DNA of 64,000 nucleotides from Xylophilus sp042867185 (lineage in GTDB: Bacteria > Pseudomonadota > Gammaproteobacteria > Burkholderiales > Burkholderiaceae_C): contig JBHZQV010000001.1 in assembly GCA_042867185.1 (NCBI GenBank), forward strand, positions 310,001-374,000. Reading direction: 5' to 3'. The position numbers were made by a program, and so were the translations under genes. Below are positions 56,143 to 64,000 of this stretch, in pieces. A model generated the notes under the pieces. That model had not been told where the DNA came from. It saw nothing but the letters and a program-made list of their open reading frames with translations, and ran no database searches. Position 1 is the first letter of the stretch; each line of letters opens with the position of its first letter.

Positions 56143-56979
56143 ATGGACTCTCCCCCACTCAAACCCATTTCCACCGACGGCATCAAGCCGGTGACCGAAG
56201 CCGATCTGCATGCTTACGCGGACCAGCTTCTGGACTCTTCGCGGCATGTCGAAATCGATAAATTCCTGGATGCCCACCCGGCCGAACGCCAGCGCGTGGA
56301 CGATTGGCGTGCCCAGAATCTGGCGCTCAAGCAGTTGCTCGACCCGGTCCTGTCCGAGCCCTTGCCGTTGCGCCTGCCGCTGAAGCCGGCGCCGGGGGCG
56401 GGCTGGCAGGAATGGCCGTGGCGCTCCCTGGCAGCCGGCGTGGCGATCGCGGTCGTCAGCACCGGGTCGGCTTGGTGGGGCCGTGGCGCCTACGATGGGC
56501 AACTGCAGCGCAGTGCCACGCTGGCGGCGGCGCGAGTGGGCACGCTCAATGGTTTCGCTCACCGTGCAGCCGTGGCCCACGTGGTCTACAGCCCGGACGT
56601 GCGTCGTCCGGTGGAGGTCGGCGCCGACCAGGAGCAGGCACTCGTCACCTGGCTGACCAAGCGCATGGGCACCGAAGTGAAGCCGCCCGACCTGCGCGCC
56701 CTGGGCTACGAGCTCATCGGCGGGCGGCTGCTGCCGGGCGACAAGGGGCCGGTGGCGCAGTTCATGTTCGGCGGCGCAAAGGGCGAGCGTCTGACGCTGT
56801 ACGTCACCCGCGAGGACGCCGGACGCGAGACGGCCTTCAAGTTCGGCCAGGATGGCCCGGTGAATGTCTTCTACTGGGTCGACAAGGAATTCGGCTACGC
56901 CATCTCTTCAGGCGACAGCAAGTCCGAAATGCTGCGGGTCGCGGAGGCGGTCTACAGCCAGCTCGAAGTGCACAAGTAG
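56143..56979 (+). CDS. Membrane anti-sigma factor
   Basis: A 278-residue protein. The cytoplasmic N-terminal 80 residues form an anti-sigma domain (EADLHAYADQLLDSSRH), without the HxxxCxxC zinc motif. One membrane helix follows (about 92–112, LAAGVAIAVVSTGSAWW) and then a periplasmic domain of about 160 residues, presumably the sensor. It has no cysteines in the periplasmic part, arguing against a thiol switch. The 3' end overlaps the convergent Nmad2 gene by 28 bases. Confidence 0.82.
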   Translation: MDSPPLKPISTDGIKPVTEADLHAYADQLLDSSRHVEIDKFLDAHPAERQRVDDWRAQNLALKQLLDPVLSEPLPLRLPLKPAPGAGWQEWPWRSLAAGVAIAVVSTGSAWWGRGAYDGQLQRSATLAAARVGTLNGFAHRAAVAHVVYSPDVRRPVEVGADQEQALVTWLTKRMGTEVKPPDLRALGYELIGGRLLPGDKGPVAQFMFGGAKGERLTLYVTREDAGRETAFKFGQDGPVNVFYWVDKEFGYAISSGDSKSEMLRVAEAVYSQLEVHK

Positions 56980-57554
56980 TCTTGGCGCCCGATGGGCCAG
57001 GCATCGACGGGATTTCCGTTGCGGCCCATCGGCCAGTGGTCCAGCCAGTGCTGCAGCACGGCGACGTCATCCGCTCGACGCCGCCGGTGCAGCGAGTGTC
57101 CCTGGCCCGAATGCGTCAGGTGCACCAGATCGGTCGACAGCGGTGGGCTCTGGTCGCCGAAGTACCAGAAATGCCACGACACCAGGGCGTTGAGGCCCGC
57201 AATGTCTCGCGCGGCCTCGCTGTCGTCGTGCAACGTGTTGGCCACCTGCTTTATCGAGCCGTTCGCCATCGCCCGATAGAAGTTGTCCGGGGGGCCATCG
57301 CCGCCAGGTCGCTTGGCGACAAAGCGCGGGTCCGCCCAGTAGTCGCCCAGCGCCATGACCTCATCGACGCGCATCGCGTAGACGAGCTGGTCGTTGTGGC
57401 GGCTGCGCAGGCCGACGATCCAGTCGCCGACACGTGCCGAGCGACGAATCTGCGGCTTGCACACAGCGAGCGAGCACCAGCCGTGAAAAGGATTCGGCGA
57501 CCCGCCGCGGTCTTGCCGCACGACGTAACGAAAGATGCGCGGGCCTTGGATCAC
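56952..57554 (-). CDS. Nmad2-like (nucleotide modification-associated) protein
   Basis: A 200-residue protein that opens RYVVRQDRGGSPNPFHGWCS, followed by CKPQIRRSARVGDWIVGL and LVYAMRVDEV. These match the Nmad2 domain, predicted to act on modified nucleotides in DNA. It is the last gene of the molybdoenzyme operon and overlaps the propeller stop (ATGA). Why it is linked to redox genes is unclear; it may be a separate defence-type passenger. Confidence 0.7.
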   Translation of the reverse strand: MIQGPRIFRYVVRQDRGGSPNPFHGWCSLAVCKPQIRRSARVGDWIVGLRSRHNDQLVYAMRVDEVMALGDYWADPRFVAKRPGGDGPPDNFYRAMANGSIKQVANTLHDDSEAARDIAGLNALVSWHFWYFGDQSPPLSTDLVHLTHSGQGHSLHRRRRADDVAVLQHWLDHWPMGRNGNPVDAWPIGRQDYLCTSSWL

Positions 57555-58945
57555 ATCGGGCTGCGCAGAACCACCTTGGCTGCATCCATCGGCCCATCGC
57601 CTTCGATGACCACGATCGATGCGGTCTTCGGATTGGCTTCCGACTGCAGACGAGTGACCTCGCGGATTTCGCCGATCGCCGTGCCGTCGGCCATTCCCAT
57701 CGGATTGGTCTTGAAGCTGGCGACGGGCACTTTCTGATCGCCCACGTAGATGCTGTAGACCGTTTCCGGCTTGAGTTTGTAGAGGAACAGTTCCAGCGCA
57801 TCGACCACGCCGAAATTGCGTGCCACCACGAAGCCCTTGGCGTCGCCGGAATCGGGCATGAGCGGAATGTTGACCGGCGCCGCGTTCGCCAGCGGCTTCA
57901 GGTTGTCCGTGCCGGCACCCGACGGCACGGCGTTCGAAACGTAGACCAGCGCCTGCGGAGCCTGTCCAATCGGCACTGCCGCGATGACTTTGTCGCTGGC
58001 GGTATCGATCACCTGGACCGCATCGCCGTTCTCCAGTCCGACGTACATGCGCGTGCCGTCGTCCGATGGCCAGACGCCATGCGGCAGCGCGCCAGTCGCG
58101 ATGGTGTTGAGCAGCTTCGCCTCGCCATCGGTCGAGTAGACCTTCACGACGTTCTCGCCACCCACGGCGACGTAAGCCAGCGTGCCGCGCGCGGTTTTGG
58201 CGAAGCCGAGATGGTTGGTGATGAAGCCGGTGTCGATCACGCTCGTCACCGCCATCGACTTCACGTCGATGCGAGTGACCTTGCCGACGTCCTTGTGGCC
58301 CATCCAGACTTCCTTGCCGTCCGGCGTGAACTGCAGGAACGGCGAGAACGGACTCACGACCGGAATGCGCTTCACGATCTTGTACGAGCGCGTGTCGACC
58401 ACGGCCACTTCGGGCGTGAAGCTCGACACCACGAAGGCGCGCCCACCGTCCGGCGTGAACAGCACCATGCCGGGACCCGGCGCGGTCTCGATCCGGCGTT
58501 TCTCCTTGAAGGTCTTCGCGTCGATCACCGAGACGTAGTTTTCTCCGCGCACCACGGCCCAGACCTCCTTGCCGTCGCGCGTGAAGAAGGCCTCGTGCGG
58601 CGAGCGGCCGACGTAAGTCACGCCCTTGACCTTGTTGGTCGCCGTGTCGATGAAGGTCACCGAGTTCGAGCCGTTGGCAATGGCGACCAGCGCGCGGTGG
58701 TCGGGCGAGAAACCGAGGCCGTGAACGTTGATCTCGCCCTTGTAGATCGGCGACAGCACGTCGGGGCGCTGGTTCCCCAGCTTGATCTGGCCGAGCAATG
58801 TGTTGGTGTTCGGGTCGATCACCGACACCGTGTTGGTGTTCTGGTCTGCGGTGTAGACGCGGTCGCCGGGATTGGAAGCGGCCGATGCACCGAAAGATGC
58901 AACGGCCAGCGCCGTGGCAAGGACAAGGGGTTTGAGTGAATTCAT
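57551..58945 (-). CDS. Secreted YVTN-type beta-propeller protein
   Basis: A 464-residue exported protein. The signal peptide ends at ASA (about residue 22). Many blades follow, with motifs VYTADQNTNTVSVIDP, GFSPDHRALVAIAN and FFTRDGKEVWAVV. A C-terminal domain of about 110 residues (MPDSGDAKGFVVARNFG onward) lies outside the propeller. Genes of this kind accompany periplasmic redox enzymes. It is fifth in the molybdoenzyme operon. Confidence 0.82.
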   Translation of the reverse strand: MNSLKPLVLATALAVASFGASAASNPGDRVYTADQNTNTVSVIDPNTNTLLGQIKLGNQRPDVLSPIYKGEINVHGLGFSPDHRALVAIANGSNSVTFIDTATNKVKGVTYVGRSPHEAFFTRDGKEVWAVVRGENYVSVIDAKTFKEKRRIETAPGPGMVLFTPDGGRAFVVSSFTPEVAVVDTRSYKIVKRIPVVSPFSPFLQFTPDGKEVWMGHKDVGKVTRIDVKSMAVTSVIDTGFITNHLGFAKTARGTLAYVAVGGENVVKVYSTDGEAKLLNTIATGALPHGVWPSDDGTRMYVGLENGDAVQVIDTASDKVIAAVPIGQAPQALVYVSNAVPSGAGTDNLKPLANAAPVNIPLMPDSGDAKGFVVARNFGVVDALELFLYKLKPETVYSIYVGDQKVPVASFKTNPMGMADGTAIGEIREVTRLQSEANPKTASIVVIEGDGPMDAAKVVLRSPM

Positions 58946-58976
58946 GAAAGGTCCTTCTTCGACGTGTCTGGAGCGA

Positions 58977-59381
58977 CTACTTGGCGGGTGATGCGTGGCG
59001 TGCGAGCCAGGCCTGCATCAGCCGGATCTCGTTGGACTGCTCGGTGATGATTCCCTGCGCGAGGTTGCGCACTTCCGGGTCTTGCGTGTTGAGCAGGATC
59101 GACTTGGCCATGTCGATGGCGCCCTGGTGATGGGGAATCATCATGGTCATGAAGTCGTGCGCGGGCTGGCCGTTCATGGGTGCGGTGCGCATGTCGTGGT
59201 CCATTACGGCCATGGCATCGCCCATCAGCGCATCGAAGGGCTTGGCCGTGCTGGCCATGAAGCTGGGAGGCACGACGCCCTCGGCTTTCATACTGTGCGC
59301 GTGCATGTCGGCCGCCTGCGTCAACGTGCTCCCTGCGACCAGCAACCCGAGGAACCCCGCACGAACGAAGCCGCTGCTCAT
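58977..59381 (-). CDS. DUF305 periplasmic protein
   Basis: A 134-residue exported protein with the DUF305 core: DMRTAPMNGQPAHDFMTMM and IPHHQGAIDMAKSIL. The His/Met-rich four-helix bundle suggests copper or other metal binding. The ATG at 59381 overlaps the HiPIP stop (ATGA); a start nine codons earlier is possible. It is fourth in the operon. Confidence 0.82.
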   Translation of the reverse strand: MSSGFVRAGFLGLLVAGSTLTQAADMHAHSMKAEGVVPPSFMASTAKPFDALMGDAMAVMDHDMRTAPMNGQPAHDFMTMMIPHHQGAIDMAKSILLNTQDPEVRNLAQGIITEQSNEIRLMQAWLARHASPAK

Positions 59382-59698
59382 GCCGCTTTCTTGTTCCATG
59401 CGCTGCACCAGCCCGCAGCAGCGACCTGCTTGCCGGCGAACAGCGGGCAGCCGCCCGTCGCTTCCTTGGGCTTGCCTTGAAACAGCTGACAGTTCGCGCA
59501 GTTCTGGCTGGCCGCGTGATTGGGGAATTTCTTGGCGTCGACCTTGGTGGTGTCTTCCTTGTAGCCGAGCGCCACGGCCTGAGGATCGGTCTCGGCCAGC
59601 TTCGGGCCACCGGACTGTGCGTGGGCGGCGGAGACGGACAGCGCAGTTGCCGCGCCGGCAACTTGCAAGATGAAAAAGCGGCGATTCGTGGGGGTCAT
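59378..59698 (-). CDS. High-potential iron-sulfur protein (HiPIP)
   Basis: A 106-residue periplasmic electron carrier. An RR-type signal (NRRFFILQVAGAATAL) implies Tat export in folded form. The mature part has the four cluster cysteines: NCANCQLF, GGCPLFAG and AGWCSAW. It probably shuttles electrons for the molybdoenzyme and cytochrome encoded upstream in the same operon. Confidence 0.92.
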   Translation of the reverse strand: MTPTNRRFFILQVAGAATALSVSAAHAQSGGPKLAETDPQAVALGYKEDTTKVDAKKFPNHAASQNCANCQLFQGKPKEATGGCPLFAGKQVAAAGWCSAWNKKAA

Positions 59699-59764
59699 TT
59701 TTTTAATCTCGTGGGGGGTTTTTAGTCGTTGCCGGAGTCATCGCTCCGGCGATCGGGGGCGTGC

Positions 59765-60445
59765 TTACTGCTTCAAGACGAACGCAGCCAGCGCTTTCAC
59801 CTCTTCGGGTTTCAGTGCGGCGAAAGGCGGCATCGGCACGCTGCCCCACTTGCCGACGCTGCCGCCACGGATGCTGGCCTCCAGCTTCGACTGCGCCTGC
59901 TGATCGGCCTTGTACTTTTCGGCGATGTCGTGATAGCCCGGACCGACGATCTTCTGGGTCAGGCCATGGCAACTCAGACACGCGTTGCTCGCAAGAAGCG
60001 CTTGGACGTTGACACTCCCGCCACCAGCTGGTGGCGCGGCCGCAGCACCCGGTGACGTTGGCGGAGCGGGCGGCGCAGACGCTGGTGTGGATGCGGCGAT
60101 CACACTGGCGTCTGTGGCCTTCGCAGACCCGTAGGCGACCGCCAAATAGGCACCCAACTGCTTGACTTCGTCATCACTGATCGGCGCACCGTAGGTGTGC
60201 TGCATCTTGGCCATCTCGGCGGTCCACTGCGTCTGCGTCATGCCGGGTGGCTGGTAGTTGACGTAGTCCGCCGAATGGCAGATCGCGCATTTCTGCATCG
60301 CGATGGCGTAGCCCGGCAGCTTCGACGGGCGCAGCTTCGACGTGTCGGGCTGCAGCTTGATGTCGGGCGGCGCGGCCAACGCGTTGAACGCGATCAACAC
60401 GCAGCAGCCAAGAACGGCGCGGGCCAAAAAAGTGGTGGTTTTCAT
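59765..60445 (-). CDS. Dihaem cytochrome c
   Basis: A 226-residue periplasmic protein with two haem sites, CAICH (Cys53–His57) and CLSCH (near 155), joined by a Pro/Ala-rich linker. The signal peptide ends around residue 25. It starts nine bases after the molybdoenzyme stop, the arrangement of SorAB-type sulfite dehydrogenases, although SorB normally has one haem. It is the likely direct electron acceptor. Confidence 0.88.
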   Translation of the reverse strand: MKTTTFLARAVLGCCVLIAFNALAAPPDIKLQPDTSKLRPSKLPGYAIAMQKCAICHSADYVNYQPPGMTQTQWTAEMAKMQHTYGAPISDDEVKQLGAYLAVAYGSAKATDASVIAASTPASAPPAPPTSPGAAAAPPAGGGSVNVQALLASNACLSCHGLTQKIVGPGYHDIAEKYKADQQAQSKLEASIRGGSVGKWGSVPMPPFAALKPEEVKALAAFVLKQ

Positions 60446-60454
60446 GGCGTGTCC

Positions 60455-61726
60455 TCAGGCGATGGTGACCGGCGTGGACTCGACCACATGGCGGCGGTAA
60501 CCTGCCGGATTCCAGTCCACCGTGGCAGGCTGGCCTTCGCCCTTCTGATTGGTCGCGCGGACCATGAGCACGGCTCGGCCCTTCTTCGCGAAGCTCACCG
60601 GTGCCCGCCATTCCCGAAACGAGAAGCGCCCCAGATCCTTGCCGAGCGTCGCCGCCTTCCAGCTCTGGCCGCCGTCGATGGAGACTTCCACCGTCTTGAT
60701 GCCGGCACCGCCATCGAAGGCGATGCCCTTGAGTTCGATCGAGCGAGCGGAAGGCAGGATGCCACCGGCCTGGACGCTGGTGATGAAGCTGCGCACGGGC
60801 AGCGTCGAGATCGGCCGCGTCTTCGCCGCTGCGGAACCCGGTGCCACGCACTGGCAGTCGTTGTCGGGCACGCGGTAGGCGGTCGTCATGAACAGCGCGT
60901 CATGGCCGTCGAACACATGGTCGATGACCTCGATTTCCGAGAGGTGCTTGACCCAGTAGGTGCCGAAGTAGCCCGGTACGATGAGCTTGACCGGGTAGCC
61001 GTTGAGGAACGGAAGGTCCTTGCCGTTCATGCCCCAAGCGAGCATCGGTTCGTCCTGCAGCGCGTGTTCGATGTCCAGCGCCTTGCGAAAGTCCGAGGTC
61101 GCGGGCAGCACCGGCGTGTCGAGGCCGTTGAAGGTCACCTGCCGGGCACCCGCAGCCACACCCGCCTTCTCGAGCACCTTGCGCAGCGGCACGCCGACCC
61201 AGCGGGCATTGCCCATCGCGCCATTGGCGAGCTGGGCGCCGAAGACGCGCGGCGACGAGTACCCGCGGCTGTTGCCGGAACACTGATTGACCGCCACCAC
61301 TTCCACAGGCTCTGCCAATGCCTTCAGATCGGCCAGCGACAGGTTCAGCGGCGTGTTGACCTTTCCCTTGACGGTGAGCCGGTAGGTAGCAGGGTCGACC
61401 GCCAGCGGGATGTTGGCCAGGTGGTAACGCACGAAGAAAGCGTCGTTGGCGGTGATCGGCCCTTCGTTGAAGACTGAGAACGGCGTTTCCAGATGCGGCG
61501 GCCGGGTGTGAACGCGAATCAGCGGCCGTTTTTGCGGGTACGTCACCATGGGGCGCGGTCCGTCGGCAAAGGTCACGCCTTCGCCAGTATCGCGACCAGC
61601 CGCCAGCGCGGCGAGCGGCGACGCACCCAGCGCGAGAAGACCGGCGCCCTGGACGAAGCGCCGACGGGATGGAGGGCGCTTGGCGTCGTGCTGCGCGGTG
61701 GGTGTGGCTTCGCGACCTGATCTCAT
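60455..61726 (-). CDS. Sulfite oxidase-family molybdopterin enzyme, SorA-like
   Basis: A 423-residue molybdoenzyme. The RR signal SRRRFVQGAG marks Tat export. The catalytic domain has the molybdenum-ligating Cys149 in AVNQCSGNSRG, and a C-terminal Mo-co dimerisation domain (VEVSIDGGQSWKAA). This matches sulfite dehydrogenases that oxidise sulfite to sulfate in the periplasm and pass electrons to cytochrome c. It is first in a six-gene operon. Other substrates of the family (for example methionine sulfoxide reduction by YedY) are less likely given the cytochrome partner. Confidence 0.85.
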   Translation of the reverse strand: MRSGREATPTAQHDAKRPPSRRRFVQGAGLLALGASPLAALAAGRDTGEGVTFADGPRPMVTYPQKRPLIRVHTRPPHLETPFSVFNEGPITANDAFFVRYHLANIPLAVDPATYRLTVKGKVNTPLNLSLADLKALAEPVEVVAVNQCSGNSRGYSSPRVFGAQLANGAMGNARWVGVPLRKVLEKAGVAAGARQVTFNGLDTPVLPATSDFRKALDIEHALQDEPMLAWGMNGKDLPFLNGYPVKLIVPGYFGTYWVKHLSEIEVIDHVFDGHDALFMTTAYRVPDNDCQCVAPGSAAAKTRPISTLPVRSFITSVQAGGILPSARSIELKGIAFDGGAGIKTVEVSIDGGQSWKAATLGKDLGRFSFREWRAPVSFAKKGRAVLMVRATNQKGEGQPATVDWNPAGYRRHVVESTPVTIA

Positions 61727-61838
61727 GGTTTGTCTCGTTTGTTAGATAAATACAGTGGCTATTCAGGGTGTCTTCCAACACCACTTCTCGAAGATTGCTT
61801 GTGCTGCAGGCGATCTCAGGTAGTCCACGAGCGCTTCT

Positions 61839-62891
61839 TCACGGCGCGGCCTTCTGCATCTTTGCCGCAGGCGCAGCCAGCGTCGCCTCCACACGGTTGC
61901 TCGCCAAGTCCACTTTGGCGATTCCCAAGTCTTCGTTCAGAACATAGGCCGTCTTGCCGTCGCGCGTGAAGACGATGGCTTGCCGCGGCTCCTTGAATCC
62001 GGTGATGGTGGCGACCACGCTCTTGCTCGCTACATCGATGACGGACAGGGAGTTGTCGCCCAGGTTGCCGGCGTAGACGCGCCTGCCGTCGGGCGACAGC
62101 GCCGCACCATACGGGTCCTTTCCGACGGGAATCGTCGACTCGATGGCGCGCTTGTCCAGATCGACGACCGCGATGGTGTTGCTGCCGCTGTTTGCAGCGA
62201 AGAGCGTCTTGCCGTCGGCGGTGACTGAGATCGCGCGCAGCTTGTTGAACCCGGTGATCTCGCCGTCGATCCTGTTGGTCGCCGTGTTCACGATGGTGAT
62301 CTTGTCGCCCATGAAGTTGGTGACGTACAGCGCCGATCCGTCGGGACTCAGGCGCACGCCCTGGCGCGGCTGCGCGAAGCCGGTGATGACGGCGCGCGGT
62401 TCGCCGCTTGCGAGATCGAAACGCGTGACCGTGCTGGCGGCCTGGTTGTTCACGTACATCGTGGCGCCGTCCTTGCTCAGCACGGTGCCGAAGGCACCGG
62501 GGCCTGCCGGCAGGCTGCTGACCGTCTTCAGGCTGGAAGCGGCGATCTTGGCCACGGTGCCCCGGCTGCTGTCCGAGACGTAGAAAAACTCGCCCGACGG
62601 CGCAAACACGATGTTGCGTGGCGTCACGAAGCCATTGAGCACCTTGCGCACCTTGCCGGTCTTCAGGTCGTAGACGACGACGTCCGGGCGTTCGCTGTAC
62701 GACACTACGGCCGTGCCCTCGTCCGGGCTGAGCGCCAGCGAATTGTTGTGGATGGCACCGTCGAAGGTCCAGCGCTGCGTCGCACTTGCGGACGCTGCGA
62801 CAGGCGCCGGCTGTGCCGTGACCGTCGAAGGGATCGAGGCGAGTGTCGAGAGGGCGAGGCACAGCGAGAGTGCAAGAGGACGGAGTTTCAT
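61839..62891 (-). CDS. Secreted YVTN-type beta-propeller protein, ECF-controlled
   Basis: A 350-residue exported protein. The signal peptide ends at TAQ (about 26–27). The blades carry LSPDEGTAVVSYSERPD, FAPSGEFFYVSDS, LSPDGSALYVTNF and LSPDGRRVYAGNL, a regular propeller. It is preceded by an ECF promoter matching that of the sigma operon. It lies 112 bases upstream of the molybdoenzyme operon and may be read through into it. Confidence 0.82.
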   Translation of the reverse strand: MKLRPLALSLCLALSTLASIPSTVTAQPAPVAASASATQRWTFDGAIHNNSLALSPDEGTAVVSYSERPDVVVYDLKTGKVRKVLNGFVTPRNIVFAPSGEFFYVSDSSRGTVAKIAASSLKTVSSLPAGPGAFGTVLSKDGATMYVNNQAASTVTRFDLASGEPRAVITGFAQPRQGVRLSPDGSALYVTNFMGDKITIVNTATNRIDGEITGFNKLRAISVTADGKTLFAANSGSNTIAVVDLDKRAIESTIPVGKDPYGAALSPDGRRVYAGNLGDNSLSVIDVASKSVVATITGFKEPRQAIVFTRDGKTAYVLNEDLGIAKVDLASNRVEATLAAPAAKMQKAAP

Positions 62892-62919
62892 GAGATTCTT
62901 TCGGTTGTCTGGATGGATG

Positions 62920-62945
62920 GACGAATGGCGGGGGCGATTTATTCC
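62920..62945 (-). promoter_or_regulatory. Second ECF-type promoter
   Basis: Reading leftward: GGAATA (62945–62940), a 16-base spacer, then CGTC (62923–62920), about 29 bases before the propeller ATG. The two elements and the spacing are identical to the promoter at 55130, and both continue GGAATAAA after the –35 start. Confidence 0.7.
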
Positions 62946-62957
62946 AGGTCCGCCCTG

Positions 62958-64000
62958 TCATTTGAGGAGTGCAGTGATTCCCGCGTTGATGGCGAAGCCG
63001 CCGCACACCAGCCAGACGAAGAGCACGGCCGCCAGCGCCAGCGGCTTGATGCCGGCCTTGCGGATGGCCGAGACGTGCGTCGTCAGCCCGAGGCCGGCCA
63101 TGGCCATCGCCAGCAGCACGGTGTCGATGTCGATCACCTGCGTCACCACCGCATGGGGCAGCAACGCGAGCGAGTTGAGCCCGGCGACCGCCACGAAACC
63201 GAGGGCGAACCAGGGAATCACGATGCCGCCGCGTGGCGAGGCTTTGCTTTCGTCGCCGCCGTCGACAGCATCGGCATCCTTGGCGCTGGAGCGGGAGAGG
63301 TAAGCCGACAGGATGATGAGGAACGGCGCCAGCATCATCACGCGGACCATCTTGGCGATGACGGCGGTGTTCGCAGCCTGCTCGCTGACGGCACGACCGG
63401 CAGCGACCACCTGTGCCACTTCGTGGATGGTCGAGCCGGCGAACACGCCGTAAGCGGTCGGCGACAGGTCGAACAGCCGGTATTGAGCGACCAGGTGATA
63501 CAGCACCGGATACAGGAAGATCGCCAGCGTGCCGAACACCACCACCGTGGCCACCGCGACCATCACCTGCTCGGCGCGACCGCGCACGACGGGTTCGGCC
63601 GCCATCACAGCTGCCGCGCCGCAGATCGAACTGCCGGCGCCGATCAGCATGGCCGTCTTGCGGTCGAGCCCGAAGACTCGGGTGCCGAGGAAGCAGGCGA
63701 GCCCGAAGGTGCTGCACAGCACCGTGGCGTCGATCGCGACGCCGGTCCAGCCCACGTTACCGATGTCCTGGAAGGTCAGGCGCAGGCCGTACAGGATGAT
63801 GCCCAGGCGCAGCAGGTTGGCCTTGGAAAAGGTCACGCCGCCGCCGGCCGCGGCGCCTATGCGGGGGTAGACGGTATTGCCGACCACCATGCCCAGCACG
63901 ATGGCCAGGGTCAGCGCGCTGATGCCGTTGGACTGCAGCCAGCCGATCTTGCCCAGTTGGATCGACACGAAAGCCAGAGCGCCCGTGAGTGCGAGACCAG
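62958..64000 (-). CDS. YeiH/UPF0324-family membrane exporter (partial)
   Basis: The C-terminal 347 codons of a polytopic protein; the frame stays open to the window end (GLALTGALAFVS before SIQLGKIGWLQ), so the start is outside. Family marks are SALTLAIVLGMVVGNT, GIILYGLRLTFQDI, GAGSSICGAAAVMA and STIHEVAQVVAAG. Relatives are thought to export sulfate or sulfite. Next to a sulfite-oxidase-type enzyme this suggests handling of sulfur oxyanions. Confidence 0.88.
   Translation of the reverse strand, partial: GLALTGALAFVSIQLGKIGWLQSNGISALTLAIVLGMVVGNTVYPRIGAAAGGGVTFSKANLLRLGIILYGLRLTFQDIGNVGWTGVAIDATVLCSTFGLACFLGTRVFGLDRKTAMLIGAGSSICGAAAVMAAEPVVRGRAEQVMVAVATVVVFGTLAIFLYPVLYHLVAQYRLFDLSPTAYGVFAGSTIHEVAQVVAAGRAVSEQAANTAVIAKMVRVMMLAPFLIILSAYLSRSSAKDADAVDGGDESKASPRGGIVIPWFALGFVAVAGLNSLALLPHAVVTQVIDIDTVLLAMAMAGLGLTTHVSAIRKAGIKPLALAAVLFVWLVCGGFAINAGITALLK

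Larger units (their letters stand above)
42741..64000. mobile_element. Integrated island of the three-recombinase (GInt-like) type, left end present
   Basis: The left border falls at 42741–42758, inside the host thyA. Within 100 bases a four-gene operon begins: three different tyrosine recombinases and a small HTH/coiled-coil protein, the ginABCD arrangement. A complete low-GC thyA follows in the same operon. Cargo then runs to the window end (fluoride module, ECF regulon, sulfite-oxidase operon). The 5' part of host thyA and a second att copy were not found, so the right end is outside the window or has been lost. Membership of the 50–64 kb part rests on that absence and on lower GC than the host. 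Confidence 0.75.

Noticed and set aside
59731..59750. GCCGGAG/CTCCGGC hairpin between the cytochrome and HiPIP genes as a terminator
   Set aside because: No T-run follows directly on either strand, and the genes on both sides appear to be one operon. It could be an RNA stability element, but nothing proves it.
61727..61838. A third ECF promoter upstream of the molybdoenzyme gene
   Set aside because: A GGAAGA sequence is present, but no CGTC follows at 16–17 bases. The operon may use another promoter or read-through from the propeller gene.
42741..64000. CRISPR arrays, tRNA or rRNA genes
   Set aside because: I looked for regularly spaced repeats and tRNA-like 3' ends near the island and in the gaps and saw none; insertion here is in a protein gene, not a tRNA gene.

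Overview
This is chromosomal DNA of a high-GC betaproteobacterium, most likely Comamonadaceae (Variovorax / Acidovorax / Xylophilus type). The support is the mutM–GTPase–mutY / rapZ–recN–nadK / hrcA gene order, a glnA–glnL–glnG block, a PaaR-controlled aerobic phenylacetate operon with an embedded Liv-type ABC transporter, and short palindromic repeats of a kind common in that family. From about 42.76 kb the base composition drops and the DNA becomes foreign.

Layout. 0–9.5 kb: DNA repair and housekeeping (mutM, dynamin-like GTPase, mutY, rapZ, recN, nadK, hrcA, rsuA). 9.7–14.5 kb: a secreted beta-propeller protein, a deviant polysaccharide deacetylase, a fatty-acid hydroxylase-type protein, an EI24 membrane protein and a CinA-type protein. 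14.5–19.5 kb: nitrogen control, with glnA behind a sigma-54 promoter and an NtrC site, then NtrB and NtrC. 19.7–22.1 kb: exonuclease III and two PAP2 phosphatases, one split by a frameshift. 22.1–39.4 kb: the TetR repressor PaaR, a 721-residue effector-like protein, then the paa operon (G, I, K, A, B, C, D, E), a four-gene Liv transporter, PaaZ and an EthD protein. 39.6–42.6 kb: a SNF2 helicase, folA and the last 57 codons of the host thyA.

42.76 kb to the right end: an integrated island of the three-recombinase (GInt, ginABCD-like) type. It is inserted in the host thyA at the codons for the conserved YSNH motif, and its recombinase operon ends with a complete foreign thyA. The 5' part of the host thyA is not in the window, so the right end probably lies beyond 64 kb. 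Cargo module 1 (50–55 kb) sits behind a fluoride riboswitch: a CLC-type fluoride channel/antiporter, three DUF190-type proteins in a row, a FetAB-like ABC pair and a phosphoglycerate mutase. Cargo module 2 (55–64 kb) holds an ECF sigma/anti-sigma pair with a small secreted protein, a six-gene operon (sulfite-oxidase-type molybdoenzyme, dihaem cytochrome c, HiPIP, DUF305, beta-propeller, Nmad2), a second beta-propeller and a YeiH-type exporter. Two matching promoters (GGAATA, 16-base spacer, CGTC) link the ECF operon and the second beta-propeller into one probable regulon.

The most unusual observations are the self-complementing thyA island, with a recoded target and a rebuilt reading frame at its edge; the fluoride operon with tandem diverged DUF190 proteins; and the two-promoter ECF regulon.
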